A stretch of DNA of 64,000 nt from Opitutales bacterium (lineage in GTDB: Bacteria > Verrucomicrobiota > Verrucomicrobiia > Opitutales > Coraliomargaritaceae), in the NCBI GenBank assembly GCA_018607135.1, contig JABBCA010000098.1, positions 62,001-126,000 on the forward strand, written 5' to 3'. Below, piece after piece: positions 1 through 9,492 of the stretch. Positions within the stretch are counted from its first letter, which is position 1; the number at the start of each line of letters is the position of its first letter. Below the pieces are notes generated by a model. It worked only from the letters and a program-made list of their open reading frames with translations, ran no database searches and was not told the origin of the DNA. The translations under genes and the position numbers were made by a program.

Positions 1-1
1 C

Positions 2-187
2 CGAGTGTCAGAGTGTATGAGCGGCTTAAATGAGAAACACAAGGAAGTGTTGATTCTCCGTAATGTTAAAAATCTTTCCTATGAAGAGATCGCCCAACAG
101 CTCGAAATAAGTGTGGGCACTGTCAAAAGTAGAATTGCGCGCGGGCGTGAAAGCCTACGCGATTTGATGGGTAGTGATTTTTCATGA
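2..187 (+). CDS. ECF-type RNA polymerase sigma factor, C-terminal part (truncated by window edge)
   Basis: Only the last 60 or so residues lie in the window; the frame is open to the left edge, so the true start is outside. The visible part is sigma-70 region 4: the segment EVLILRNVKNLSYEEIAQQL followed by the recognition-helix motif VGTVKSRIARGRESL is the usual helix-turn-helix that reads the -35 element. The stop codon overlaps the start of the next gene in an ATGA arrangement, which suggests translational coupling to an anti-sigma partner. The family assignment is firm; the regulon cannot be read from the sequence. Confidence 0.88.
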   Translation, partial: RVSECMSGLNEKHKEVLILRNVKNLSYEEIAQQLEISVGTVKSRIARGRESLRDLMGSDFS

Positions 188-1029
188 CCGAAGAACGATT
201 CAGTGAGCTAGTTAACCTCTATCTCGATAAAGAAATTTCCGCTGAAGACCTCGACTTGCTGAAAGCGGAGCTTGCCGAGAACTCTGAGCGTAAAAGCGAA
301 TTTCAAGAACGTTGCCGATTGCATCAAGCGATGCGACTGGCCATGGGGGCGCCGACTTCCAAGCGAAGTAGTCGATCATCAAAGAGCGCTTCGTCTCGCA
401 GAAGTCGTTCTCAGGTAGCTTCACGAGGTGGCATCCGTCGCTCGCGCGCCACAACGGGCAGCACAGTCAACTCTCGTGGTCAGCGTTCTGCCGCTTCAAG
501 TCGCAAAGCGGCAAAGCCGTCAGCTAGGGCAGATTTAGTTTTGCCTGTGAGTCATTTTCCTCGATGGATACTGGCGCTTGGACTTGCTGCATGTCTAGCG
601 TTGGGCGTGGTTTTATTATTTCCAGTTTTCACAGATACGACTCATATCTCAAAGCAGAGCTTAGAAGGTCTTGATGAAGACGAGCTCAAAGAGAGTGTGG
701 ATCCCTTGGATGCTGTGGAACGTTCGGATCTGCGCCGTTTTGTAACGATTCAGGAAAGTCGAAATCGTCGCAGCGCTAGCTTAGCTGCCGAACTTCGCTT
801 ATTGGGCCTACATCCTGAGGTGATGGATGAGGAGGCCGCTTTGAGTGAAGTGAGTCTGGCGAGTATTCAGCCACGCAACAATAGAGAACGTCGCTTAGAG
901 ATGCTGAATCATCTGAAAGAGTATACGCCGATCCCTGAGCCACGTATCTTGCACAGTAGTGAAGCTCGCTCTGAGCGATCCTACACTTGGCCTGCGGGTT
1001 TTAAGACCTCCTTGGCTAATTTTAAGTAG
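184..1029 (+). CDS. Putative anti-sigma factor, single-pass membrane protein
   Basis: This 281-residue protein starts inside the stop codon of the sigma factor gene, the usual layout for a sigma/anti-sigma pair. Residues 1-55 are a charged helical region (RFSELVNLYLDKEISAEDLD) resembling anti-sigma N-terminal domains, but without a clear His/Cys zinc motif. Residues about 57-120 are a very Ser/Arg/Ala-rich low-complexity linker. One membrane helix is predicted at about 127-151 (RWILALGLAACLALGVVLLF). The remaining roughly 130 residues would be periplasmic and match no family I recognise. The anti-sigma role is inferred from position and topology. Confidence 0.6.
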   Translation: MTEERFSELVNLYLDKEISAEDLDLLKAELAENSERKSEFQERCRLHQAMRLAMGAPTSKRSSRSSKSASSRRSRSQVASRGGIRRSRATTGSTVNSRGQRSAASSRKAAKPSARADLVLPVSHFPRWILALGLAACLALGVVLLFPVFTDTTHISKQSLEGLDEDELKESVDPLDAVERSDLRRFVTIQESRNRRSASLAAELRLLGLHPEVMDEEAALSEVSLASIQPRNNRERRLEMLNHLKEYTPIPEPRILHSSEARSERSYTWPAGFKTSLANFK

Positions 1030-1099
1030 TTTCCTTGGAAGTCATTTTACTGCGCCTCAAAGGTGGACAAATGAAAGGTCCATGCTTTGAATCTAATCT

Positions 1100-2167
1100 A
1101 TGAAACTTCAGCGCGTAGTGATGGCGATGATCGCCATCTTTCTTATTTTTTATGTTTTGCATATTGGTCAGGCGTTGTTGTTGCCCTTGGTAATTGCTGG
1201 GGCGGTCGCCTATTTGATCAGCATCTTAGCGCGCACCATTCGCTCGATTCGTATGGGGCGTTTCCGCGTGCCGAATCCTGTCGCGATGTTTCTCGCGCTG
1301 GCAATTATCTTAGCGGGTCTCAGTTTTATTGTCCAGCTGATCACGGTGAACATTACTAGCGTGGTCAAAGTCGCTCCTGAGTATCAAACGAACTTAGAAG
1401 CTTGGATTGTTCGAGGGTATACTTTGTTTGGAGTCGAGGATGCACCCAACTTAAATGAGGTGCTCAGCCAAATCGATTTTAGAGGCTATCTGCAGGACTT
1501 CGGCGGCACGGTTCGCTCATTGGTCAGTAGCACCGGGATTATTATAGTGTATTTGATCTTCCTCTTGCTTGAGCAACGCACCTTTGCCAGTAAGATCAAA
1601 GCGTTGGTTCGTGATCCAGACCGCCAAGAAGATGCCTTTGAACTGCTGGAAAAGATGGGGAGTGACATTCGTTCCTACATCGGCATCAAAGTCTTGACCA
1701 GTGCAGCGACGGGCATCTTGAGTTATATTGTTTTGAGAGTTGTCGGTGTCGACTTTGCAAGTTTTTGGGCGGTGCTGATTTTTTTGCTCAACTTTATTCC
1801 TACTATCGGCTCTATCATCGCTACGGCCTTCCCCTCGATTTTAACCTTGGTGCAGTTTGATACGATCGGACCTTTTATTATCACAGCCTCAGTCTTAACT
1901 GGCCTGCAGTTCTGCATCGGTAGTTTGCTGGAGCCGAAGCTTATGGGGAATCGTCTAAACTTGAGCCCGATTGTCATCTTACTATCCTTGGGCCTGTGGG
2001 GCTCGATTTGGGGGATCCCCGGGATGTTCCTCTGTGTGCCCTTTACAGTGATCATCATGATTGTGTGTTCTTATTTCCCAGCCTCACGTCCCGTTGCAAT
2101 TGTGCTATCTGGTAACGGTGAGCTCACTATCGGGGCACGTCGACCCAACGGTGTCCCGCGCGGGTAA
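1100..2167 (+). CDS. AI-2E family transporter (permease)
   Basis: This 355-residue integral membrane protein has about eight hydrophobic segments. The C-terminal pattern fits the AI-2E/PerM family (PF01594): a helix pair with FLLNFIPTIGSIIATAFPSI, then LEPKLMGNRLNLSPIVILLS and a final membrane helix before a short polar tail. Members are exporters of small molecules or ion-coupled antiporters, and the family name does not prove autoinducer-2 transport. It lies 70 bp after the anti-sigma-like gene on the same strand and may be co-transcribed with it. Substrate unknown. Confidence 0.82.
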   Translation: MKLQRVVMAMIAIFLIFYVLHIGQALLLPLVIAGAVAYLISILARTIRSIRMGRFRVPNPVAMFLALAIILAGLSFIVQLITVNITSVVKVAPEYQTNLEAWIVRGYTLFGVEDAPNLNEVLSQIDFRGYLQDFGGTVRSLVSSTGIIIVYLIFLLLEQRTFASKIKALVRDPDRQEDAFELLEKMGSDIRSYIGIKVLTSAATGILSYIVLRVVGVDFASFWAVLIFLLNFIPTIGSIIATAFPSILTLVQFDTIGPFIITASVLTGLQFCIGSLLEPKLMGNRLNLSPIVILLSLGLWGSIWGIPGMFLCVPFTVIIMIVCSYFPASRPVAIVLSGNGELTIGARRPNGVPRG

Positions 2168-2287
2168 TCATTTAGCTAATCGTAATCGTAGTAGTTCTTA
2201 TTTTAGATTAAGGTCAGTTGACTTCTGTTCTTAGGCTAGCTTGTCTAAATCTTTGTTAACACTCTCACAAAATCACATATTTACCCC

Positions 2288-5200
2288 ATGAAAAAGTTAC
2301 TTGCTGCCAATCGCAGCGAAATCGCCGTCCGTATTTTTCGCAGTGCAACCGAACTCGGTTGCCGAACCGTAGCTGTATATGCCAATGAAGACCGCTTTGG
2401 TGTGCATCGCTTTAAGGCGGATGAAGCTTATTTAGTGGGCGAGGGTAAAGGCCCTGTCGCTGCCTATCTCGACATTCCCAGTGTCATTGACCTTGCGAAA
2501 GCGAAAGGGGTCGATTTTATCCACCCTGGCTATGGTTTCCTCTCGGAAAATGCCGAGTTTGCTCAAGCATGTCAGGATAACGGGATCAATTTTGTCGGTC
2601 CAAGTGCTGAGTTGTTGAGCCGAATGGGCGATAAAATCGAAGCGCGTAAGATTGCGGACAAGGCAAACGTCCCAACATTGCCCGGCACTCAAGATCCAGT
2701 CTCAGACCCAAAAGAAGCGGTAAAGACGGCAAAGAAAATAGGCTTTCCACTGATTATTAAAGCTGCTTTTGGTGGCGGTGGACGTGGCATGCGTGTCGTG
2801 AAAGATCCGAAAGACCTAGAGGCGCTCCTCGAAGAGGCGCAGGGGGAAGCGGAGCGTTCCTTCGGTAATTCTTCTGTTTTCATGGAGCGCTACATCGGCC
2901 GAGCGAAGCATATCGAAGTGCAGATTCTCGGTGATAAGCAAGGCAATGTCGTGCACCTGCACGAGCGTGATTGCTCCGTTCAGCGACGCCACCAAAAGGT
3001 GATTGAGATCGCACCCTCAATTGGCCTTCCTGACAAAGTTCGCGAAGAGCTTTGTGAGGCTGCGGTAAAGATCGCTAAGTCTATTGGCTATTATAGTGCG
3101 GGCACGGTCGAGTTTTTGCTCGATCTCGACACACACGAGTGGTTCTTCATCGAAATGAATCCACGCATCCAAGTGGAGCACACCGTGACCGAAGTCATTA
3201 CAGGTATCGATATTGTGCGCAGCCAAATCCTGATCGCCGAAGGACACTCATTGCACGGCGACGCGATTGGTATTCCACAGCAAGCGGAGATCGCACGGAA
3301 TGGTGTCGCGATTCAAGCACGTGTGACTACTGAAGATCCCGAAAAGAATTTTGCACCTGATTATGGTAAGATTGTGAACTATCGAAGCGCAGCCGGCTTT
3401 GGCATTCGCCTAGATGGTGCCATGGGCGATACTGGAGCGGTCATCACTCCGTATTATGATTCACTCTTAGTGAAGCTAACCGCCTCTGCACGCACCTTCG
3501 AACTCGCGATTCAACGTATGGACCGCGCACTGCGTGAAATGCGTATTCGTGGTGTAAAGACCAATATCCCATTCATTGAGAATGTGATTCACCACGAAAA
3601 ATTCACTTCAGGACTCGCGACCACGACACTGATCGACACCACTCCTGCATTGTTCAAATTCAAGCGCCGCCGCGACCGTGCGACGAAGCTGTTGAACTTG
3701 CTTGGCGAAACGATCGTCAATGGTAATCCTCAGGTGAAAGGCCGTCCGGTGCCACTCATGGACCTGCCGGTGATATTGCCGAAGTATGATCCCAAGGCAA
3801 GTAAGCCGAAAGGCACCAAGGATTATTTAACTCAGCACGGACCAGAGAAATTTGCCGAGTGGACACGCAAGCAGAAGCGCTTGCTCGTTACGGATACTAC
3901 GATGCGTGATGCGCACCAGTCGCTACTGGCTGCGCGAGTGCGTAGCTTTGATCAGCTTGCCGTTGCCGATTCAATCGCTCAGAATGCTCACAACCTTTAC
4001 AGTCTAGAGTGTTGGGGAGGGGCGACCTTCGATACCACGATGCGCTTCCTGCATGAGAATCCATTCAAGCGTCTCCGTCGTTTACGTGAGCGCATCCCTA
4101 ATGTCTGTTTTCAGATGTTGCTACGCGGTGCCAATGGTGTGGGTTACTCTAATTATCCAGACAATGTGATCCGTGGTTTCATTAAGCATTCTGCCGAGTG
4201 TGGCATGGATATTTTTCGAGTGTTCGACTCCTTAAATTATTTGCCGAACTTGAAAGTGGCAATGAACTCGATCCGTAAAGATACGAATTCTGTGTGCGAG
4301 GCTACGATCTGCTATACGGGTGATATTTTAAACCCAGCACGTGAGAAATACACGCTCGAGTATTACGTCAATATGGCGAAAGAACTCGAAAAGATGGGTG
4401 CGCACGTGCTCGCGCTTAAAGACATGTCAGGCCTTTGTCATCCGAACGCTGCGTTCACGCTGATCAAGGCGCTTCGCAATGAGATCGGTATACCTGTTCA
4501 TTTCCATACCCACGATTCCAGCGGTATTGCAGCGGCTTCCATCGTAAAGGCTGCCGAAGCAGGCGTCGACGTGGTCGATTTGTCGGTCTCTTCACTGTCT
4601 GGTCTCACTGCTCAGCCGAATTTGAACTCTATTGCGCATGCAATGCGTAGTGATCAACGTGATACAAAACTCGATCAAAAGTTTTTTGATGACTTATCGA
4701 TTTACTGGGAAGCGGTGCGTCAGTTCTACGAGCCATTTGATACCAGTCCTAAGTTCGGTAGTGCCGAAGTCTATCGTCATGAAATGCCTGGCGGACAATA
4801 TACCAACTTGCGTGAGCAAGCACGTGCCCTTGGTCTAGGCGCGCGTTGGCCAGAGGTGGTGCGTTATTACCACGAAGTGAACATGCTACTGGGTGATATT
4901 GTTAAAGTGACTCCAAGCAGTAAAGTTGTTGGCGATCTCGCAATCTTCCTACTTACGAAGGGCGTCGAGCCGCATGATGTGGTGAATCTAGAGCCCGGCA
5001 CTGCATTCCCAGAGTCTGTGGTGGACATGCTTTCTGGTGGGCTCGGTCAGCCGAAGGGTGGTTGGCCCAAGGATGTGCAAAAGGTTGTCTTGGGCGATCG
5101 TAAGCCGCTCAAGGGACGTCCTGGCGCGAAAGCGGAGAAGGTTGATCTCGAAGTCGCTCGCGAGGAAGTGAAAGCAATTACCAAGCGCAGCGAGGTCCCA

Positions 5201-5728
5201 GATGATGATCTATACGCTTATTTGATGTATCCGCAGGTGTATAAAGACCTAGTAAAAACAGTGGATGTATATGGCCATGCACGTGTTTTACCGACACCTG
5301 CATTCTTTTATGGCTTAAAGCCCGGCGAAGAAATTTCCGTGCAGATTGAAGAGGGAAAGACGCTTATCGTGAAACTGATTTACGTCAGCGAGCCGAATGA
5401 GGATGGTCAGCGCACACTTACTTTCGAGATGAATGGTCGTGCACGTGAATGTGTGATTCTAGATAAGTCGATTAAGACCGAGTCGAAACGCCGGGTGAAA
5501 GCAGATTCTGCTGATAAAACGCAAGTGGGTGCACCGATTCCGGGCATGGTGACCGCGGTAACGACGAGCGTTGGACAGAAGGTCTCTAAGGGTGATAAAC
5601 TCGTTATTCTCGAAGCGATGAAGATGCAGACGACTGTCTATGCGCTCACTGACGGCGTTGTGGATCAGCTCGAAGTGGGAGTCGGTGATCAAGTGGACAG
5701 CAAGGATCTACTGGTGAAACTACGTTGA
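2288..5728 (+). CDS. pyc: Pyruvate carboxylase
   Basis: This 1146-residue protein has the normal full length for single-chain pyruvate carboxylase, which makes oxaloacetate from pyruvate, bicarbonate and ATP. Residues 1-450 are the biotin carboxylase/ATP-grasp part (glycine-rich AAFGGGGRGMRVV; FIEMNPRIQVEHTVTE). Residues about 534-830 are the carboxyltransferase barrel, starting with the TTMRDAHQSLLAARVR motif. The C-terminus is a biotinyl domain with the acceptor lysine in EAMKMQ at about residue 1112. The gene stands alone and supplies oxaloacetate for the TCA cycle, useful when sugars are turned into pyruvate. All domain motifs are intact. Confidence 0.97.
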   Translation: MKKLLAANRSEIAVRIFRSATELGCRTVAVYANEDRFGVHRFKADEAYLVGEGKGPVAAYLDIPSVIDLAKAKGVDFIHPGYGFLSENAEFAQACQDNGINFVGPSAELLSRMGDKIEARKIADKANVPTLPGTQDPVSDPKEAVKTAKKIGFPLIIKAAFGGGGRGMRVVKDPKDLEALLEEAQGEAERSFGNSSVFMERYIGRAKHIEVQILGDKQGNVVHLHERDCSVQRRHQKVIEIAPSIGLPDKVREELCEAAVKIAKSIGYYSAGTVEFLLDLDTHEWFFIEMNPRIQVEHTVTEVITGIDIVRSQILIAEGHSLHGDAIGIPQQAEIARNGVAIQARVTTEDPEKNFAPDYGKIVNYRSAAGFGIRLDGAMGDTGAVITPYYDSLLVKLTASARTFELAIQRMDRALREMRIRGVKTNIPFIENVIHHEKFTSGLATTTLIDTTPALFKFKRRRDRATKLLNLLGETIVNGNPQVKGRPVPLMDLPVILPKYDPKASKPKGTKDYLTQHGPEKFAEWTRKQKRLLVTDTTMRDAHQSLLAARVRSFDQLAVADSIAQNAHNLYSLECWGGATFDTTMRFLHENPFKRLRRLRERIPNVCFQMLLRGANGVGYSNYPDNVIRGFIKHSAECGMDIFRVFDSLNYLPNLKVAMNSIRKDTNSVCEATICYTGDILNPAREKYTLEYYVNMAKELEKMGAHVLALKDMSGLCHPNAAFTLIKALRNEIGIPVHFHTHDSSGIAAASIVKAAEAGVDVVDLSVSSLSGLTAQPNLNSIAHAMRSDQRDTKLDQKFFDDLSIYWEAVRQFYEPFDTSPKFGSAEVYRHEMPGGQYTNLREQARALGLGARWPEVVRYYHEVNMLLGDIVKVTPSSKVVGDLAIFLLTKGVEPHDVVNLEPGTAFPESVVDMLSGGLGQPKGGWPKDVQKVVLGDRKPLKGRPGAKAEKVDLEVAREEVKAITKRSEVPDDDLYAYLMYPQVYKDLVKTVDVYGHARVLPTPAFFYGLKPGEEISVQIEEGKTLIVKLIYVSEPNEDGQRTLTFEMNGRARECVILDKSIKTESKRRVKADSADKTQVGAPIPGMVTAVTTSVGQKVSKGDKLVILEAMKMQTTVYALTDGVVDQLEVGVGDQVDSKDLLVKLR

Positions 5729-5893
5729 GGTTTGTTTCATTCGAGTCTGGTAGAAAAGTTAGGCGGGACGCTGACCCTCCAGATTGAGTGATTTAATTGG
5801 AGAGACAGTCGCTGGTTTGTCCGCTGCGGTGAAGTTTGTGGCGTTCGCTTTCTCGCAGGTATTCGATGAGTGTGGCGCGCTCGGTCTTCCTTA

Positions 5894-6898
5894 CTACTTC
5901 GCTGCAGCACGGTGCAGTCGATCATTGATCGCTTTGCCGATGCCCTTGTTTTCAGCCAATTCAATATACAATTCTTTGAAGTTGAGCTGATCCAATCGTT
6001 GAATGAGTTCAAAGAGATTGTGTGCGACCGTTTCAGCTTTTCCGTCTTCCGATAGCCAGAAGGTGTGGCTTGAGGTCGGGCCAAAAGCTGGCTTGCGGTT
6101 GAACACTACTGCCTCGTTTGTGTGATGTGTAATTTCCGAGAGTCGTGTCGGGCAGGTGTTATGTTCAAATAAGTGAACGTTTGCAGTCGGGCTGTAGTGT
6201 TTCGTCAGCAAGCCAGGTGCGGCTTGTGCTTTATTGTCGGCTTTACCTGCGGTGTGATCGTCGATATCGATGCCACCCAATGCCTCAGAAAGTGCACATT
6301 GGCTAATTGGGCCATGGCGAAAGATCGCGGGGCGGTCAGGATCGCGAAGGTCGATAATGGTTGATTCGATGCCGAGTTCGCAGGGTCCACCATCGAGGAT
6401 TGCTGGGATTCGTTTGCCCAGAGTGCTCGCCACATGGCTGGCGAGGGTGGGGCTGACGTAGCCAAAAGGGTTGGCACTGGGCGCAGCGAGTGGGAAATCG
6501 AGGCGCCTGAGGAGGCTGCGAAAGACCGGATGGCGGGGCACGCGAATCGCCACACTGGGGAGTCCTGCCGTAACGATGTCGGGAATGCTTTTCTTTTTAT
6601 TGACCACCATGGTCAGTGGTCCCGGCCAGCATTTTTCGGCGAGGATTTCCACCGCAGCGTTGAGCTCAATATGTTGTTTCGCTGCTGCCACTTCTGGGAA
6701 GTGCACAATCAAGGGGTCGAGTAGCGGGCGGCCCTTAACATTAAAGATCCTGCGAGCGCTTTCTTCACGTAGCGGATTCCCCGCAAGTCCATAAACGGTC
6801 TCGGTAGGCACGCTCACCACATCCCCATCGCGCAGCAGTTGTGCGCAAATATCGAGGTTTTCCTCGGTTGGTTCATAGATGGTGCAATGCTTAGACAT
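5894..6898 (-). CDS. L-threonylcarbamoyladenylate synthase (Sua5/YwlC type)
   Basis: This 334-residue protein makes threonylcarbamoyl-AMP from threonine, bicarbonate and ATP, the first step of t6A tRNA modification. The YrdC/Sua5 catalytic domain fills residues about 10-195, with the PTETVYGLAGNPL motif, the KxR pair in FNVKGRPLLDPLIVH and the SAN motif in APSANPFGYVSPT. The extra C-terminal domain of about 130 residues (including GLLTKHYSPTA) is the Sua5 domain, so this is the long form. It lies downstream of rpsR on the reverse strand, but a strong terminator separates the two, so it probably has its own promoter. It converges on pyc. Confidence 0.93.
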   Translation of the reverse strand: MSKHCTIYEPTEENLDICAQLLRDGDVVSVPTETVYGLAGNPLREESARRIFNVKGRPLLDPLIVHFPEVAAAKQHIELNAAVEILAEKCWPGPLTMVVNKKKSIPDIVTAGLPSVAIRVPRHPVFRSLLRRLDFPLAAPSANPFGYVSPTLASHVASTLGKRIPAILDGGPCELGIESTIIDLRDPDRPAIFRHGPISQCALSEALGGIDIDDHTAGKADNKAQAAPGLLTKHYSPTANVHLFEHNTCPTRLSEITHHTNEAVVFNRKPAFGPTSSHTFWLSEDGKAETVAHNLFELIQRLDQLNFKELYIELAENKGIGKAINDRLHRAAAK

Positions 6899-6925
6899 TT
6901 AGAGCTTGGTAGATGCCTATAAAAA

Positions 6926-6950
6926 ATCCTTCCCCGAAAAAGGGAAGGAT
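6926..6950 (-). terminator. Rho-independent terminator downstream of rpsR
   Basis: A 9-bp perfect stem (ATCCTTCCC paired with GGGAAGGAT) closes a 7-nt loop. Read on the reverse strand it is followed by a run of six T residues (positions 6926 down to 6921). It lies 29 bp beyond the rpsR stop codon and just before the Sua5-type gene. Confidence 0.85.
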
Positions 6951-6978
6951 TGAAAATACCTAATCAGCAAGGTGGGGC

Positions 6979-7176
6979 TTACTGCATTGTCAGCATGTTA
7001 CGACCTTGTTTAACAAGTTTCGTGATGCGACGCTGATGTTTTGCGGAAAGTCCTGTGTCCTTACGTGGAAGGATCTTGCCTGTTTCAGTTATGAAACGCG
7101 CAAGTAGCTCCGTATCGTTGAACGTGTAGTCCATCGGGTTACGGGAGCGATTAAGTGGTTTGTTCTCTGTGCTCAT
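6979..7176 (-). CDS. rpsR: 30S ribosomal protein S18
   Basis: This 65-residue basic protein carries the S18 signature: [20 protein letters not shown] then [19 protein letters not shown]18 binds S6 and the platform of the small subunit. The length is slightly short for the family (usually 70-80) because of a brief N-terminal arm. It stands apart from the common rpsF-ssb-rpsR-rplI cluster, since no such partners flank it here, and it ends at a clear intrinsic terminator. Confidence 0.94.
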   Translation of the reverse strand: MSTENKPLNRSRNPMDYTFNDTELLARFITETGKILPRKDTGLSAKHQRRITKLVKQGRNMLTMQ

Positions 7177-7377
7177 GAAGGGCGGGAAAGTAGGACTTTC
7201 GGCAAGGTGTGCAAGTATAAATTCTCTGTTTTTTAAGGCCTAGATGGCTGATACTCGGTGTTATTTAAATAAGAAAAGCAGGAAAGCAGGAAACGGATGC
7301 TGATAATAAAGGATTCAGGCGGTTTTACGTAGCTTTCGGTTGTCCTGCTCTCCTTATTCAAAATCGCGCATGAAACG

Positions 7378-9492
7378 TCAGGAATGCGCTTGAATTGCTT
7401 CTAGAAATACCGGCAGCACGGTTTTCGCCTTTGCGGGGCCGATTCCGCGAATCTTGATGGCTTCCGAGACGGTGGTCGGTTGCTGATTCGCTAGCTCGAC
7501 CAGCACCGTGTTTGGGAAAATGGTATAGGCAGGCTTACCGTTTTGTGCCGCCATCTGCGCCCGCAGCGCGGTCAGTTTTTGATAGAGCTCGGGCGAAGCG
7601 GAGCTCGCCGCAAGGTTGTCTTTGCCTGATTTTGAGTTCGAGCCAGTCGAAATCGCTCCCGCTGTGCGGTCGGGCAGCTCCAGTTCCACTTTCGCGCGCC
7701 CAGCCATGACCTCGCCACCAAGCTCGGTCAAGGTTAGTAGCGGGTAGTTGCCCTCCATCGCAGTTTGCACCAGGCCGCCGTTCTCCAGCGCGGTAAACAA
7801 GGCATCCACATACACACTGCCTTCGCATTTGAGTAGTCCGTAGGTGGTGAGGCGGTCCAGCCCTGCGTCAAGAATCGGGGCGGCTTGGCTGCCGAGTAGG
7901 CATTGTATGATCTTTCGTTTGCCGAAACGCGCTGCCCATGGCGCATCGGGGCGCTTGGTCGACATGCGAGCCACGCCGCTCAATGCCTTGCGCACGATGG
8001 TGTTTTCGTCGTTGCTCAGTGCGCGAGCGCTCTGTTGCTTGCGATTCTTGCAACCATCACAACGGCCACAGTTCTTAGAGTTGCGCTCGCCAAAATAATC
8101 GAGAATCCACTTCTGGCGGCAGCTTTTTGCATACGCAAAATGGATCACCGACTTTAAGCGCGATTCGTCGCGGTCGGCTTTTTCGGCCAGCGCTGCGCCA
8201 TCGAGTGGGATGTCGCGGCCCGATTTGCCGAGTTGTAAGATGCGGGTGCCCTTCATGCGTTTACCTGGAATGTCGTAGCGCTCGATCCATTTATGCCGTC
8301 CCAGCACGCTCAATGCGGTGCTCACTGCCATCGGATTCACTTTATCCACCATGCGTTCGCAGAGCTCATCGACTGGTATTTGCACCTCGTGGTTGGCGTC
8401 ACTCTCCGCGCAGAGCGTATCAAACACCGCCGCGATCAAGGCTTTGCCTGGGTTGGCACCTTCGATGAAAAAGTCCTGCACCCGTTTGTCCGCGTAAGAG
8501 AAGAGCATTTCGCACACCGAGTCCTTGCCATCACGACCCGCACGGCCGCCTTCTTGATAATAGGCTTCCACGCTGCCGGGCATTTCATAGTGACATACAA
8601 AGCGGATGTCTGCTCGGTCGATGCCCATGCCAAAGGCATTGGTGGCTACAACAATGTTGGCCTTGCGCGACATGAAAACATCCTGCGCCATACTGCGCTC
8701 GTTATCGGAGAGTCCGCCATGGTAGCGAATGGTCGATCCGGCAAAATCTTCGATCTTGTCCGCGACATTATCCACGGACTTGCGTGTCGCGCAGTAAATG
8801 ATGCCTGTCTTGTGCTGCTTCACCAGCTTCTCGATTGCGTCGAGCTTATCGCTCTCGGTTGCGGCTTGGCGCACTCGAAAACTCAGGTTTTCACGGGCAA
8901 ACCCAGCCACAAACTCCACTGGCTCGCGCATTTCGAGCGTGCGCATGATGTCGCCCTGCACATCCGGCGTCGCCGTCGCGGTCAGTGCCACGCAGGGTGG
9001 GTTGCCGATCGCTTTACGGGCTTCACCGAGCCGCATATAATCAGGCCGGAAGTCGTGCCCCCACTGCGACAGGCAGTGCGCCTCGTCGATCGCCATCAAG
9101 CTGATCGCATCCTTTGGCAGCGCATTCAAAAACGACTGCGAACGAAAGCGCTCCGGCGCGACATAGACCAGTTTCAGTTTGTGCGTGCGAATGTCGTCCA
9201 GCACCGACCGCTGTTCCTCCAGTGATAGGGAACTGTTCAGCAGACCCGCAGGCAAACCTCGCGCTTGCAGCGCATCGACCTGATCCTTCATCAAAGCAAT
9301 TAGCGGCGAAACCACCAGCGTCACTCCTGGCAGGAGTAGGGCGGGGAGTTGGAAGCAAAGACTCTTACCACCCCCGGTAGGCATCACCACCAAAGTGTCC
9401 TTCTTCTCCAGAACCGACTGTATGATCGAGCGCTGCGGCTCTCGAAAGGAGGGCATACCGAAATACTTCTGCAGTGCATCTTCTGGTGTCAT
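7378..9492 (-). CDS. recQ: ATP-dependent DNA helicase RecQ
   Basis: This 704-residue superfamily-2 helicase unwinds DNA 3' to 5' in recombination and fork repair. Walker A is MPTGGGKS (Lys43), the DEAH box is at 136-139 followed by the RecQ-specific loop CLSQWGHDFR, and helicase motif VI is YYQEGGRAGRDG. The zinc-binding subdomain is visible as CRQKW...NCGRCDGC at about 480-500, followed by a winged-helix RQC region. The last 80 residues form an HRDC domain with the KIRGIGPAKAKT helix-hairpin. The full architecture of bacterial RecQ is present. The gene is monocistronic as far as can be seen. Confidence 0.96.
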   Translation of the reverse strand: MTPEDALQKYFGMPSFREPQRSIIQSVLEKKDTLVVMPTGGGKSLCFQLPALLLPGVTLVVSPLIALMKDQVDALQARGLPAGLLNSSLSLEEQRSVLDDIRTHKLKLVYVAPERFRSQSFLNALPKDAISLMAIDEAHCLSQWGHDFRPDYMRLGEARKAIGNPPCVALTATATPDVQGDIMRTLEMREPVEFVAGFARENLSFRVRQAATESDKLDAIEKLVKQHKTGIIYCATRKSVDNVADKIEDFAGSTIRYHGGLSDNERSMAQDVFMSRKANIVVATNAFGMGIDRADIRFVCHYEMPGSVEAYYQEGGRAGRDGKDSVCEMLFSYADKRVQDFFIEGANPGKALIAAVFDTLCAESDANHEVQIPVDELCERMVDKVNPMAVSTALSVLGRHKWIERYDIPGKRMKGTRILQLGKSGRDIPLDGAALAEKADRDESRLKSVIHFAYAKSCRQKWILDYFGERNSKNCGRCDGCKNRKQQSARALSNDENTIVRKALSGVARMSTKRPDAPWAARFGKRKIIQCLLGSQAAPILDAGLDRLTTYGLLKCEGSVYVDALFTALENGGLVQTAMEGNYPLLTLTELGGEVMAGRAKVELELPDRTAGAISTGSNSKSGKDNLAASSASPELYQKLTALRAQMAAQNGKPAYTIFPNTVLVELANQQPTTVSEAIKIRGIGPAKAKTVLPVFLEAIQAHS

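Noticed and set aside
5737-6084. A reverse frame overlapping the end of the Sua5-type gene, and a short coding-like stretch just past its stop
   Set aside because: No start codon or ribosome-binding site fits, and the Sua5-type protein ends normally; the similarity to coding sequence is too short to support a gene.
8293-9225. A 310-codon forward frame opposite recQ
   Set aside because: It overlaps the complete RecQ helicase domain and has His/Arg-rich composition without any motif.
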